A stretch of 64,000 bases of DNA, from the NCBI GenBank assembly GCA_034766995.1, contig CM068319.1:20961969-21025968 (forward strand), in the 5' to 3' direction. The position numbers were made by a program, and so were the translations under genes. Source of the DNA: Acanthacorydalis orientalis (taxonomy: Eukaryota; Arthropoda; Insecta; Megaloptera; Corydalidae). Numbering within the stretch: the first letter of the stretch is position 1; each line of letters begins with the position of its first letter. Positions 15,955 through 30,419 of the stretch are shown one piece after another. The notes below the pieces were generated by a model, which was not told where the DNA came from, did not search any database, and saw only the letters and a list, made by a program, of their open reading frames with translations.

Positions 15955-17172
15955 TTAGATAATAAAATATTTTAAAGGATTTTTCTATTTATCAAAAGTA
16001 TTGGAATATTTTTTTACTTTATGTATAAAAAAGTGTGATAAGTTGACAAAATGATGAGGTCCTTAAATAAAGAGTTTTTAATCTTTCTGATTTTGAAATT
16101 CAAAATAAATTTCAGGTATTTTATAATCAAGCATTGTTAATTATTTACACTTTTTAATTTATTTATGCAAATTCTATTTAAATAAATAAAATAAAACCTG
16201 TCATCCATTTAAAAAAGCAATGCAAGAAAATATTTAAATAAATCAGTTTATATATCTTTTTAAAAACTATAATGGAAATACCAAATTATTTAAAATGTGT
16301 TACTGTTATGTAGAATATTTTTAATAAGAAACAAAATAGTAAAATAGTAACATATTTAATTTTTTAACAATCAGTATATTATTTGATACGAAGGTATTTT
16401 TTAATTTTATTTTTAATGAATATCTTTCATTAAACATTCTGCTGGTATGTAATCAGAAGGCGTACAAAATAGAAAATATTGTAAGAGAAGCAAATAAAAA
16501 ATATTTGCACTCTAAATATTTTTTTTTCAGCTGTAGTCTTCATTGTAAATATTCGTTGAATTGTTTTAGGATATTTTGGATCTAATTCAACAAATTTTAT
16601 TAACAAAAAGAAATATTATTACCTCTATAATTGTAATATTTTTTCTGGTATGCCTTTTCTTTTATTAATGTAAAATTATTTTGCAAATGTAACCGTTGAA
16701 TAAACTTTGATTTGAGAGAACTATAAAAGTCTACTTTTTTTAAAAAAAAACTCCGCATGTGTATAAAAATAAAATCTTGAAAGTACTTTGAATAGACACA
16801 AATATTTTTTTCTCAAATTATTTTCTGTTATTTAAATATTTAATTACAAGTAAATATTCAAATAACAGGCAAAAAATAATCATCAAGACGAGACATTATA
16901 TTAATACAGAAATAAATTAATTTAAATTCTTTGGTTATACAAAAAAAAAACATTCAATTACAGTAACTATAAAAAAATCGAATTTGTTATATATTCACAA
17001 TCAACAGAATGACTAATCTGAAATATAGAATGAATGAAATGTAAAAAGACATAAAATAATGAAATGACTAGTACAATTTATAATGCATGTTCTATATTCA
17101 AACAAATTCAAAATCTAATTCTGAAATTGAAATTCACTCGACCGTACAATTAATAAAATCCAAAACAAATAG
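14489..17172. other. AT-rich DNA with one gene-start-like spot
   Basis: TA arrays lie at 14562-14609 and 15911-15952. Near 15726-15800 a CpG-bearing spot holds an ATG frame of 12 codons (MSGVVTSAVGEV) and, on the plus strand, GGTATAAATT about 25 bases before TTTCACTT. This weak core-promoter signal has no exon to go with it. Confidence 0.35.
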
Positions 17173-17325
17173 ATGGACTTCAAAGTACATTTTCGTTTGT
17201 CATCGTCTTGTGAATTTTCTGCTGACGTGTACAATTTGACATATGTCTTGCACTATTATGCCATGTTGGCAAGGCACAGGAGCGGGCCTCAGCCCGAGGC
17301 GATCCTAAAAGTGGGACAAATGTAG
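17173..17325 (+). CDS. Unrecognised 50-residue ORF in a GC-richer patch
   Basis: The ORF runs from ATG (after AATAG) to TAG. It starts MDFKVHFRLSSSCEF and ends PQPEAILKVGQM. The patch from about 17210 to 17350 is clearly richer in G+C than its flanks and holds a small perfect hairpin, CGGGC-CTCA-GCCCG, near 17283-17296. No transmembrane segment, signal peptide or known motif is visible. The minus strand is also open through the patch in another frame (48 codons), so openness alone is weak evidence. It may be an exon, part of a structured non-coding RNA, or a fragment of a mobile element. Confidence 0.2.
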   Translation: MDFKVHFRLSSSCEFSADVYNLTYVLHYYAMLARHRSGPQPEAILKVGQM

Positions 17326-17573
17326 ATCACTGTTGCTCTTAGCAGTCAACTCGGACTTTTTATTAGACTGTTGCCATTCGTGTACGATAGAAATGTATTT
17401 CTATACCTGTACGTACGTAATATACATTAAATACATTTCGATCTGTGTTCGAACATACAATCATACGTTATAACACTCATCCAAAAGTAATAAAAAGAAA
17501 ACCGATATATACATCCATTAATCATTTATAATTTTTAAATTGATTTGTGTAACTCTGTAACAATTATGAATGC

Positions 17574-17622
<49 letters not shown>

Positions 17623-18484
17623 AAAATTTAAATACCGTTGCTTTATTCAATAATATATTTTCAATATTTAATCAGGTGTTGAAATTATTGAACTTAAAAA
17701 TTTTACTAACATTTCATATGAAATGTTTATCAAATTATAATTATTTTCATGGAGGTCCATATGATATTTAATTTTTTTCTCATTTTGTAATACTTTATAA
17801 GTCAATATTATGTTAAGAGAGAGGTAAAAAAAATATTTTAAATGATGTGATGATATGATACGGTGATTTCTCTAAATAAAATCTTTATCTAAATATAATC
17901 TATCTATTGAATAAAAATTTTAAAAAATTGTAAAGACATTGGTTTCAAGAATGACACAATAAAAATGAAATCTAGTTTCATTGAACATATTACTTAATAA
18001 TCAACCAGTTAACATATATTACTTAACAATTAATTTCTTTTTGGGAGCTTTAGATTAAATTCTATTACAATACTATAAATATTCTCTATTTACTGGTATC
18101 TTGACTAACTATAACACTTTTACATTCTGAAAATATTAATTAAAGAATTGTATTTAAAAATTAAAATAACAAAACAGAATTATTTAATTTTCAAAAAAGA
18201 TAAAATGACATATACGTTGTAAAAAAGACAATTCCGAAGAAGAAAATAAACTGTTTTAAAACTGAAAGGGTATTTGATTCAGTTAAATATAATTATTAAT
18301 TTTTAATTTTGAATTATTTTTTTTGTTAATTTAATTCATACCATTTATTTTAAAAAGTAAATTTACCACATAAATTTCGTTTCAAAGCATGATTGGCTAA
18401 CGATATGGGTATTTTAACATTATAATTTTGCATCAACGTACTATTATTATTTATTTTATTATATACTTATTTTTATACACATAT

Positions 18485-18495
<11 letters not shown>

Positions 18496-18553
<58 letters not shown>

Positions 18554-18664
18554 ATTCCATTATTCTTTTACTCTTATGCCTAAAGATATTTGTTTAATAC
18601 CTGTCTAATAATTATTTTTAAACATATTTTATTATGTAATTAATTTACCGGGCGCATACATACA

Positions 18665-18728
<64 letters not shown>

Positions 18729-18794
18729 ATTTTGAATCCTGTGTGTGGTCGGATTTATATTGAATTATTGTTAAATAATTGAATTTATGTACAA

Positions 18795-18842
<48 letters not shown>
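18496..18842. repeat. Three closely spaced (TA)n arrays
   Basis: TA arrays at about 18498-18551, 18670-18728 and 18798-18842, separated by about 70-120 bases of ordinary AT-rich DNA. Confidence 0.9.
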
Positions 18843-19079
18843 CAAAACTTTATATCAATGAATTCGCAATACCGGACGGTTTTTGTATTATATATTTATT
18901 TCAATAAATGCTCGTGCGTAATTTAAAACATTCGCAGAATTATTAATGAACGAATGTTTAAACGATTTATCACTAAAGTAAGTCGTGTTCAGTTACATTT
19001 TTTACGATTTGTGTGCTCGTTTGTCTGGTTTACTAGGTTTATTTCAAAATCAGTACATATAATGATAAAGATCACTGAT

Positions 19080-19126
<47 letters not shown>

Positions 19127-19236
19127 TTGTATTGAAAAAATACCAACGTTATTTCGTTTGAATATTAAATTTTGACTTCGAATTTTTAAATCATTGCAAT
19201 TATTGAGTTATTTGCAATGTAGTACGACATTTTTAT

Positions 19237-19274
<38 letters not shown>

Positions 19275-19455
19275 TATATACTTTCTTAAATATTACATAA
19301 AAATAATTGACACAGAAATTTGATTTTATGGAAAAATCAGTAAAATTTAGTTTGACAGTTAACATAATATTATGACAGGTTTTAAACTGATTAGTACTAT
19401 AGTTTAAAATTGCAGAATTGCTCTAACATACACATAAAATTCACTCAGGCGTGTC

Positions 19456-19492
<37 letters not shown>

Positions 19493-20649
19493 ATTTTATA
19501 TATGTGTATAAAAGCAATTTCACTTTATGTGAATTTAATAAATATAAAGCTTAAATTCAAAACAGATACGATTGTAAATATTAATAAACTTATGAATTAA
19601 AAATTAATATTATTAGTATTTATTGACATTTATTTAAGAGAATTTAGCTAAAAAAATTGTTAATGTTTTGAAATTTTAACAGTATTAGGTAAACATTTGG
19701 AGAAATCATTATATTGTTGTATAATAAAAGATCGAATGAAAAAAGAATGTCAACAGAGTGGATAAATTATTTTTGAATCTTAACTAAATATAAAATATAT
19801 ACAAAATGAAAATTTGAGTAATCTGATTATTTTATTCACATATATTGAGGTGAAATTTAAAGAAAAGAAATGAAATTTAATTGTTATAACTGTTTTCATA
19901 ATAGATGATGAAATATTATGTTTTTAATTTGAATTCGTAAATTATTTATTTGATTTTAATCACATGTATAAACATATGACAAAAAATAAATCCAAATAGA
20001 TTATAGGACATGAAAATAAATAAACAGAATTTTAAAAATAAATTTAAAATAATTTTTTATTTAAAGGTCATTGTTTTCTTGTTATATTCTATGCTTATTT
20101 TGAACATCCTTCTATGTTACAATTAATCAATTTGCATTTCATTTTTTTCTTATACTACAGTTTTTGAGAACTTATCTATAATAACAAATAACAAATATGA
20201 TATAAAAAATAAACAACATAATAATATTTATTTTAGTTTACATGTCATATAATATTCTGACATTACACCATACTTTTGAAAAGATATAAAATATTATTTT
20301 TAATATAAAATAAAAGTTTGATATCGATTCTAATTTGAAAATGATTTATGTAAAGTACTGAACACAAATATATTGAAACATATCAAAAGTATTCATTTCA
20401 AGGAACTGTGAGTTAAGGTACTGAACACAATCTCAATAAAAAATAATAAGGATATTTTACAGATCATATCACGTGTCTATTCTCAAAATAAATTGGCACT
20501 GATAGACGATCATCGTATATCATAATTTAATATAAAATTGAAACGCTTTATAAAATGAATGATGCACATATTCAACTTGTTAGCAAGGTACATTTGGAAT
20601 TTAATCTATATAGTTTTGATTAGTCATTTATTTCGTAAATCGATTTTAA

Positions 20650-20710
<61 letters not shown>

Positions 20711-21359
20711 AATATATTTGTATAATATTCATTTCTATTATTTTTTGACATCAAAGATTAATTGAAATTACTTATTAATAATTAATATCACCAATTGATT
20801 ATTCCATTTTTATTTTCAAAAATATCATCGCTACTACCAGATATCAAATATATAAATTTATTAAAGTCATTAAAACATTCGTAGTAGTTAAAATACACAG
20901 CACATGGATGTTGTATTATTAGTTTGTTAATTCTTTTATAAAATTATCTAATTAAAGGGATTAAATATGTACTGTTATGAAAAATAACAGTACAGTACAG
21001 TTTTAATTTAAATTCGTGTTCATTTATTAGACTTCAATTTTATTCGTAATTTTTAAAAAAGTGTCTATTTTATTTCATAATATAAATAGCAATATTAAAA
21101 AAATAATATTTTAAATATCCAGAATTTGAATAGAAAAATGGAGATAAAAACAATTCAAAATACTTAAGTTGCATAATATGACAAAAATTATGATGTCAAT
21201 AAAACCACTCACGAAATATATTGAGAATGAAATAGAGATAAAATGAATTTAAAAGATATGGAATAATTTGAAGTAAAGGAGAATATACTTTGGTATAAGG
21301 AATAATCAGCAATATAATTGATACAAAGTACGAGACTCACAGTATTACATTAAAAATTA

Positions 21360-21395
21360 ACTTGTTATTGGTTTTTCTCAAATCCAATAACAAGT
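21360..21395. repeat. Perfect 12-bp inverted repeat
   Basis: ACTTGTTATTGG and CCAATAACAAGT flank a 12-base loop. No T-run or gene context makes this a terminator. Confidence 0.7.
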
Positions 21396-22521
21396 AAAGG
21401 AAGAAATCAGACTACTTTTAAGATAATCTGATACTTCTTGGAAATGGATAATTGAATAAGATAGCATGATTCTTAAATGTGCAGCTAAGGTACACTCATG
21501 GTAATTGCAGCAGAAAGTCGAGATTCCATTTATTGATTTAATAGTGAAAATTGATACAAATTAGTTTGAAGTTTTAAGCAAAATTAGCTAATTTGGATTT
21601 ATTTGTATCCAAGACGATGATAAAGAAGATAATATATATATATATACATACAAACATACATACATACATATATATATATATATAATATTTACGAAGTATG
21701 TAAACAAATGGATATATAAATCAAATATAAATGAAACAGTGATTAATGGATAAAATAATCACATATTTTTTCACAAGAAATTAGAATTTAACATCTATAA
21801 ATATTCAAAAACTAAAATATATTAAAATCTTATTTATATAAAATGTATTAGAAACATTCAATATCAATAAAAAATATATATTAAAAATTAAAAAAGCACT
21901 GTTATCTACAAGAATCGGAAATATATTTAAATACATTCGTTAAATTTTATTATTAAATAATATATATACACATATTCTTGGATATTATTAGGAGACAAGT
22001 GTTGTATAGTAATAGGTTTTAATAGCCTGTGATAGGCTCTTTCAGCATATATACTAACGTACTCGTAAGCCTGTAAAAATTTTTTTGAATAATAAATACA
22101 AATCCATATTGTTTTCTTAAAATTCGAAGTAAAGCAAAAAGAAATATTTAAATATTTCGATTTATTTTATGTGATAAATATTTTCATTTCTCTTAACAGA
22201 AATCTGTTCAACTACAAGATCAGATCAAAAATATTCTTCATAAACATTTTAGGAATTAATTTCATATTAAAAAATAATAAAATATACAATGAAATTGTAC
22301 TAATAAAAAAACAGGAATAGAAAACCTAAATTGTAAAAAAATTATCTATTTTATAATGTGTTTCATGTTTGTTAAACTGCATTTAAACATCATTATTATT
22401 TAAATTTATCAATGACACTTACTATTGTTTGTTGAATGCTTGAGAGAATCATTTAAATGATTCGTCTTTATTTGCTTTCTTTTTATGGTAATTTTAGAAG
22501 ATGAACTATACATATTCATGT

Positions 22522-22564
22522 AATTATTTAAATAGACAGTTCGAAATTATTTAAATAGACAGTT
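22522..22564. repeat. Short tandem duplication, 23-bp period
   Basis: AATTATTTAAATAGACAGTT occurs exactly at 22522-22541 and again at 22545-22564, separated by CGA. Confidence 0.85.
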
Positions 22565-22637
22565 TTAGATATAATGTGGAACCTTCAATTATAATTGTAT
22601 TATTTTATTTTTCAGTTCACACAACATGAAAATATAC

Positions 22638-22640
22638 AAA

Positions 22641-22716
<76 letters not shown>
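22638..22716. repeat. (CA)n(TA)n microsatellite
   Basis: A CA run of about 34 bases passes directly into a TA run of about 44 bases. Confidence 0.9.
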
Positions 22717-22719
<3 letters not shown>

Positions 22720-25168
22720 ATATTACCTTTACATAGAATTCTACATTGAAATATATACATAGGAAATTTAAATTATAATTAAATCTTAAATATCAACAAG
22801 ATAACGACTAAATCCAATTATTACTTAAATCAAAGTGAAATGGATTTATGTTAATGGAATTATATATTGTACTGATTTTATTTTTAAATATATTAGAACT
22901 GATTTTATATCTTTTGTAAATAAGAAAACTAATATAATACATTTATTTTTATTTAATTGTAAATCAATTGATTCAGAGATTTAAGTTTTTCCTCTAACTT
23001 GCAAATAAAATTAATTGCAGCCCATTTTCCAAATAGAGAAACTTAAACTTTTTTACTTTTCCACTGTTCTAAGATTGATGCTGATATCATATATAAGGTA
23101 TATACAATAATAATAAAATTATATTAATGCCTTTCTAGAAGAAATAAATCTAAACTAAGACTGGTACGATCTTGTTAATATTACTATTTTCAAATATACA
23201 TTTTTGTTAAATTTTTTAGTCATTGGGTATTTAATAATATACATGTTTAGTCTGTTTATAATACAGTAAACCATAAGATTTTAAAGCAGAGCAAATCTTT
23301 GATTAACAAACAATCCAGTAAATAAATATATTATTAACAACGAGCATTACTTGCATGACTGTTAGTAAAATTTGTGTTGTTAATTGAAATTTGTAAAATT
23401 AAAAATAAGTTGATTCCAACTTTTATTATACTCATAATAGAATATTGCATTTATCGTATTTAATGTTAAAAAGCTTATTTAAATGTTGAAATTATATCAG
23501 AATGTTATAAATAATTTAAAATTGAAAGCGAATTCATAATGAAATTACAAACAATTTTGAAAAACGACAACAGTTTATTAAGAGATTACTTGCAATAAAA
23601 GAAACTATTTCATATCAGTGCACATTTTGTTACGTACGTACTTGCATGTTAAAAAATCTAGGAGTAACAAAAAGTGTGTCCTTGTGTAAAATATTTATAG
23701 TAATTGTAAACTAGAACTTATATTTAAAGCCTGAGTGGGTTTTACCGACATTTTTTCACGCGTGAATTGCTCCATTTTTTTAAATTGATTACTTTATATA
23801 TTACTTTACAATTTATTATTACATGAGTAGTTATTACTATTTTGTAATAAAAATTTAAATCGATAACAGAAAATGTATTACTCATACTCATATTTATTCA
23901 TACTATGCAATGAATTGATCGTAAACAGAAATGAAAAGTAATTTAGTAAATAAATAATTATTTTAAAAATAAATTAAACAGTGTATTCTACTATTTATTT
24001 TAAAAATAATAAATTAATGATATAGATTTATTATCAGTTTAAAAAATGTTTATGAACTTTCTTGAAATTTCTTTAAACTATAAAAATGTATTTATCTTAT
24101 AAAAAAAATAATAATACTTGGAAATGAAATCTTTATCATATTTTTTCAATACTTGAACTGATACTTGTATTTTTGCTCTGATTATATTTAAGCAATTGTT
24201 CTTAATGTATCTTTAAAAGACATAAAAAGATTTTCAGATTTACTTTTCTTGTGAAATAATTCTATATCAGACATAATTATCTTTACGAGAAATCAAAAAC
24301 GACCTTAGATATGTAGGGACGAATATTAATCCATGATACTGAAATAAGTCTATTACATTTGAATATATTTATAAAAATTAATTATACTTGATATACTTTA
24401 AAGATTTCATGTTATGAAAAAAACATTTTCTTTATATTTTAACAATTCAGTAAAAATATTCATAACAAAAATTAAAAAAATTCCTACACTTCAATTAAAT
24501 TATTTATTTATTAGGAAAAATTAAACTGACATTGAGAGTAATGCTCTAATTTAAAACGAAATGTTCACACTTTTATTCGCAATACAGAATTTAACTTTCT
24601 GAAATCTCAATTAGTTCGTGTTAGAATTATAATAGTTATGTAGGTTATTAACACTTTTATGTTGCTTACAATATAAATTAATTTCTTTTTCAAACAATAG
24701 CGCATATATATATATATAAACACATTGTTTATTTCATGTAACCATTAATGGTTTTTTTATGATTGATGTGGTCTTAGATGTCAAGTGTACATAAAAAATA
24801 TCTCTTACCATTTTTACTTTAGCTAATTTGTTTCTCTGTAGAAGAATTGTACAGATATTTTAACGAAATATTATATAAATATATTTTAATATGTTTTACT
24901 AAGAAGTAAGGTAGCACTTCAATACAATTTAAAAAAAATGTTTTTTTTGTTACAAGTGGCATTTCATTATTTTTAAACATATAAATACCCAAAAAAATAT
25001 TACAAAAATGCAGTCTTACAAGGAAGAAACTAAATCTTTAAGAAAATTATATTTGACAGAATCATATTTCTCAGAAAAATTTCATCTTACTCGTTATCTA
25101 TTAATATGTACTGGGAAATATATTTTGTCAATACATAATACAATATTATTGTAGCAAATACGTCTTAA

Positions 25169-25410
25169 CCCTTTCGGTACTAACGAGAACACATATACCC
25201 CATCGATTTTCAAAAATTCCTGCCGGGAAAATATTTTACATAGTAAACTCACTATAAAATACTGACAGGACAAAATTTTCTAAGACTATTCTTCTATCCA
25301 AGTTGTTGGAAAATCCTCGGTTAATAATTTTGGTCAATTTTAATTGCCCCTTATGCAATTAATTACCATTTACTAAAATTAATCAAAATTAAAAAGTCGT
25401 ATTGACAGGG
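25169..25410. mobile_element. piggyBac-type MITE with TTAA target duplications
   Basis: A 242-bp segment is bounded by TTAA on both sides (25165-25168 and 25411-25414). It begins CCCTTTCGGTACTAACG and ends with the inverse of CCCTGTCAATACGACTT, giving imperfect inverted ends (CCCT.TC..TAC). TTAA duplication with CCC/GGG ends is the hallmark of piggyBac elements. No coding capacity is seen. The interior is mildly richer in G+C than the flanks. Confidence 0.65.
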
Positions 25411-25414
25411 TTAA

Positions 25415-27068
25415 AATTATTTTATATATTTGAAAAAGTGAAATATTGTCATATATTCTTTCCACGAACAATTGCATTTTTTTAATTTAATTACCTTGTG
25501 TTATTTTCAAATGTAGCACAGATCCGCGATTCATCTCATGTAGTAACATGTGATGAATTGCAAAACAATTCTCTATTTTTATAATTCCGCATGTAAGAGA
25601 TAGAAATATTTATATTATGGCAAGAACTTACTTTTAATTTTGATATTTATCTTATAATATAATCCCAATTTTTGAAATTAAAATATAAGAGTGTACAATT
25701 AATATAGAATAAAAATATCTATCTAAATAATTTTGAAATAAAAGTAAAAATTTTATTAAAGAGATAGAAAAGAAATAATAAATGAGTATAGAATTGCATT
25801 CCGAAAATGATTGTCGTATTTTGGATAAAGAAACTTAACTTCTATAATTTTAATTTCTATAAAAAAAGAAGAAAATAAAAATATTTACAATAACTAATAA
25901 ACATCTTATAAAATCAATAAAAAAATGATTCGCTGCAACAGGTTTAAAAAAACATGAAAGAATTTAACTGTTTTGTAACGGAAACAGATAATTTGTAAAA
26001 GTATTTATTTAACATGAATATTTTCATTTTCTGCGAAAATAAACAATATATTTATTTAATTAAAATTGTTCATATGAACATTTCTGATTTTTATTACAAG
26101 ATTTTTTTACCTGCAATTAAAATATTAATTTATCTAGAAATACATCATCATCGAAACAACTTCTAAAGAAAATGATTTATACAGAAGCGATTACAAATAT
26201 AATTAAATATTTAAAGAATGTCTGCAATATCCTGTAGTTTTCAAATAACATCCAAATTAAATTATATTAATAAACCATTTGAAAATTGATTTGTAATATG
26301 TAATTCATTGTTGAGAAATGACACGAATTTCATAACAGCCATATAATCCACGAATAAATTATTTATATATTATAATGTGAACATTTAACCTATCTCACGT
26401 TCTGATTGGATTATTGTGTGCTCGAATGATCTACTCTAACAGATCTTTGCGAAATAGTTAACGCTGTCAGATTCGACTTAGATTGAATAAATCTGTCATC
26501 CTGGATTAAGGTCATAAATTTTCACATTATTAATTAACTATTTATGAAATTATAATATTTTTTCTAAAGGTGAGAATAGCGAAAAGTGAACTGTAATTTA
26601 TTTAAAAAAAAAGCGTAACAATGAAGCAATTTGCAAAAAAAAAGTATATGATTGATTGTATTATTCAGAAGTTATGTGTAAGTCATAACATTCGTTCACG
26701 GTTGTGTTTACTATAATTGATCTACCAATATTCCAGTTATACAAATATATATTTATAAGATTGTCGTTTTCTATGCAAGCGCTTAATTATTTTTTCTATT
26801 ATTACTGAAATAATTTTGCAATAAATGTTATGTCTTGTCATTGTTAAACCATTATTTCTATTATATAATATAATAATGATACCTTATTTTGATATGAAAC
26901 TCTGTTATTGAGGAAAAATAACTTGTTGTAAATGTTATTTTGTAGATACGGATAAAAGTATCATATTTGTATTTTCAACGGACACTTTTCTGAATAAACA
27001 ATATATTTATTTCAAAACCAAGCTATGGGAAAAAAACATAGAAGTATAGAGTGCCCCATCTACTAAAG
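25415..27068. other. AT-rich intergenic DNA
   Basis: No gene was seen. A less AT-rich stretch at about 26395-26515 (GATCTACTCTAACAGATC, GTTAACGCTGTCAGATTCG) has no frame. Confidence 0.5.
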
Positions 27069-27530
27069 TAGGGTTCACATCATCAGTTAAAACTCAGAGT
27101 CAAAAACTGACGATTTTCTAGACTGTCATTAAAAAGTCATATCATAATTTAAAGACTGTCCTATAATGCTCTGTTATTTTTATAACAAACGATTAAGTCT
27201 ATTAATATGTATTTTTCACCTTTCATTTTTAATTTTTCACGCAAAAATATAAAACACTTTCTTTTTTAAAGTTTTAACATGAAAAAAGCAAGAAAATCTA
27301 TTTTTACTTCGGTCTTACTTGTTAAAATCACGCGATTAAATGACGACAGACAGAAACTACGCTTATATTATCAGTTACTAACTGACAGTTTCAATATAAA
27401 TGACAGTCCATATTCAAAACTTTTGAATTGCTTCAGTCGGACTGCCAGTCAGTCATTTCGATGCATACATTATCATTTTGGCTGACATTTACCCTCTGAC
27501 TGTCAGTTTTAACTGATGATATGTATCCTA
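27069..27530. mobile_element. Foldback-type element with subterminal CTGACAGT motifs
   Basis: The left end, TAGGGTTCACATCATCAGTT, is matched by the inverse of the right end, TAGGATACATATCATCAGTT, with AAAACT continuing on both. The 462-bp interior is dotted with ACTGACAGT or its complement (near 27108, 27122, 27164, 27344, 27382, 27400, 27440 and 27497), in both orientations. Clusters of such words are typical of transposase-binding sites near element ends. An open plus-strand frame of 68 codons (27279-27485) resembles no transposase. The superfamily is undetermined. Confidence 0.55.
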
Positions 27531-29639
27531 ATTTAAGTAAAATATATACAACATCCTGTTTCTACATTATTTATTGCTAGATTGTTTATCTCTACTCTGA
27601 TAACATAATATCAAAACGGACAGGACGCCATTATATTTCCTCATTTATATAAATACCATTTTTAAAAAACTTGTTCAGAAATTCAAACAATTCAATAAAT
27701 ACATGATTAAAAACTTTCAAAATATTTCAAAGAAAAAATTAACTATTTACATTACTTATTTATATATAGATAACATGTTTAATTGTATTAAAATAAAATA
27801 GAATTCCTTTACAATAAATAAAAAAGCTTATTTTATTTTTACATTTCTCTATATTATTGTTTTTCAAATTACATAAATCAATTAGTTTTTTTCGGGCATA
27901 CTTACTTTTGCTTTATTTTAAATTACTAATTTAATTTATAAACATCCAATTATATTATCAATCAATATTTATTAAAATGTAAAAAACTATTAAGTATGTT
28001 TTTGTTTTCCACAAAATTAATTGAGAAAAAGAGAACATCATTACATAATTTAAAATAAATAAATGGTTTTATTTAAATATTTGCTAAATGACGTCATTTT
28101 AACTTTGAAATCTTATTATATAATAAAAAAATAAGGATAAAAAACAACTTATATCGAAACAATAATCACGGATTATAACTTGAATTGTGTATGTTTTTTT
28201 AAAAAACTTTTATAAAGAATATTTTTCAAAAAGGTCAAGCGATTTCTTAAAATGTAATACTTTAAATTCTGACAAAGTACGTCGTTTAAAATAAATAATA
28301 TGCTGTATTAGAAGTACAACGTGCAAAAATAAAAAAAAAGTAAAGAATATTTAACGGAACCATACGTCTCTTAAAATATTTTCTCTGTTTAATTATACAA
28401 ACAGGATACTAATATGTAAATTTATTCACAGAAGTTTTCTTATCGTAAGTAACCAAATATTCGTTCAAAAAACAAAATAAAAAATGTTCTACTGACTAAC
28501 AGGATGAATCTATGTATATATAATATGCATACACGTATAAGAATAATAAATGCAAATATTCGCTTCCGTCACGAAGTTATAGACTGACTAAATTAATTCA
28601 AAAGCTCAAGGTTATGTTTCCTAAATGCCGCATTGCACGCGATGAAAAAAGGAGGAAGAAACTTTTATATACATTTAATAACAAATATATATATATATAT
28701 ATATATATTATATACGTATATATTTGATATTTTTAATAAAATTATCGTACATTCAGTTCTTTAACCTTTAATAAAATAACAACAACAAAAAATCGAATTT
28801 AAAGTAGATATGTTATTTCCAACATTGTTTTTATCGCATTATTAAAAGTAAGAAAGGCTTTTTTGTGTTTAAAAACAAACTATTAACTTAATAATTATAA
28901 TATAATTCAACTAATTCAACACATTTATAAGTTTATACAATGGTAACTCCGTTTCTCAAATGCAAGATAATTTTAGTTCTTAAATTAAAACAAATAATTC
29001 TTAATATTTTTGTATATGTGTATTTATGTGAAAGTAACCTGAATAAAAGCATATATTATACTAGTAAAGATTAATAATTATTAGTAACATATTATATAAC
29101 ATAAAATTCGAAAAAAATGTACAATATGAAATGGTAAGAAAATTGGGAGTCAAACAATTTATTTTGTCTTCGAAATATTAAAGAAAATAATCCAAAATTA
29201 AAACAACGAATAAAAAATAAATGAATATCAGAAACAAATGAAACCTGACTTCTGCCAATATATCAATTTAAATTCATTGATTCTCAACAAATTTCCAATA
29301 AATTACTTAGACATAACGAATAGCAACTAATCAATAAAATAATAAAATTAATATACAATAAAAAAGAAAATATAAAGAAATATGTGCAAAGGCAGTTCAT
29401 TAAAACAGTTGAAAATAAATTATATATTTATATTTAAATAAAATTTTATATAGAAAATATTTAATTGTCATTGAGTATCTGCATACTTTTGTAACTGGAT
29501 AGAAATATTAACATATAAAGATAAATAATTAGAGGAAAATTTTAATTTTATATTCATTTTGGATCAATATTTAGGTTTTCAAAACATTGTTCTATTAAAA
29601 CGATTATTTTAATTAATAAACATATATTATCTTTAAAAA

Positions 29640-29697
<58 letters not shown>

Positions 29698-30419
29698 TTA
29701 AATCTAATAAAAATATATTTAAAGTATATTTATATATCTTATTGTTATAAAAACTAAAAGGAAATATAATTCAAATAAACAAGTAAAAGCTGATCTGACA
29801 GACTTGTTCTAACTTGTACTTACTTATCCTGACCTTATCTAACTTTACTTGATCTCATCTAATCTGCCACTACCATTGAAAAATGTAACCAACGAGTGCA
29901 GAACTCACAAATACCATTACATTAATCTAAATTTTCTCGAAGAATTATTAATAAAAATACATAATAATTGATAATTGTACATATTTACCGATAAATTGAA
30001 AGAGTTCTCAAAATATTTTTCACATTTACCAGCATTGACAATCCTTGTACACATAACATGATTATACACGTGGACTAGTATATATATATATATATATGTA
30101 TATGTATATATAAAGAGAGAGAGAGAAGGAGATAAAATTACATTTACAGAGAATATGATAAGCCTACAACGGTCAATAAATTCTGAAATTTGGACAAGTA
30201 ATCGAAAATATATCGTAGGGCAGCGATAAATAAAATGTTAAAAATAATCAGAGAATTAGGTCACATTGTTAGATGGAAATATTCGAACAAGACAATTAAA
30301 TCTTCACCGTTCACCTGCATGTAGAATACCTAGCTAACCTGCCATTGTCTTAAATTATTGCACATAATAACAAACGGCGTACAGACATGGAAAGAAGTTA
30401 AAAATTAATTCTGATACAG
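27531..30419. other. AT-rich intergenic DNA
   Basis: No gene was seen. A small CpG-bearing spot (AAATGCCGCATTGCACGCGA) lies near 28622-28645. TA and GA runs lie at 28687-28709 and 30080-30130. Confidence 0.5.
29643..29696. repeat. (TA)n array
   Basis: About 54 bases of pure TA. Confidence 0.9.

Larger units (their letters stand above)
17326..25164. other. AT-rich intergenic DNA rich in TA arrays
   Basis: Besides the repeats listed separately, TA or mixed arrays lie at 17575-17620, 19085-19125, 19239-19271, 19455-19493, 20655-20710 and 21632-21684. The 73-codon frame at 18954-19175 includes a TA array and shows no coding signature. Confidence 0.5.

Noticed and set aside
27279..27485. 68-codon plus frame inside the foldback element as a transposase
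   Set aside because: It resembles no transposase, spans the subterminal repeat words, and is too short for a catalytic domain.
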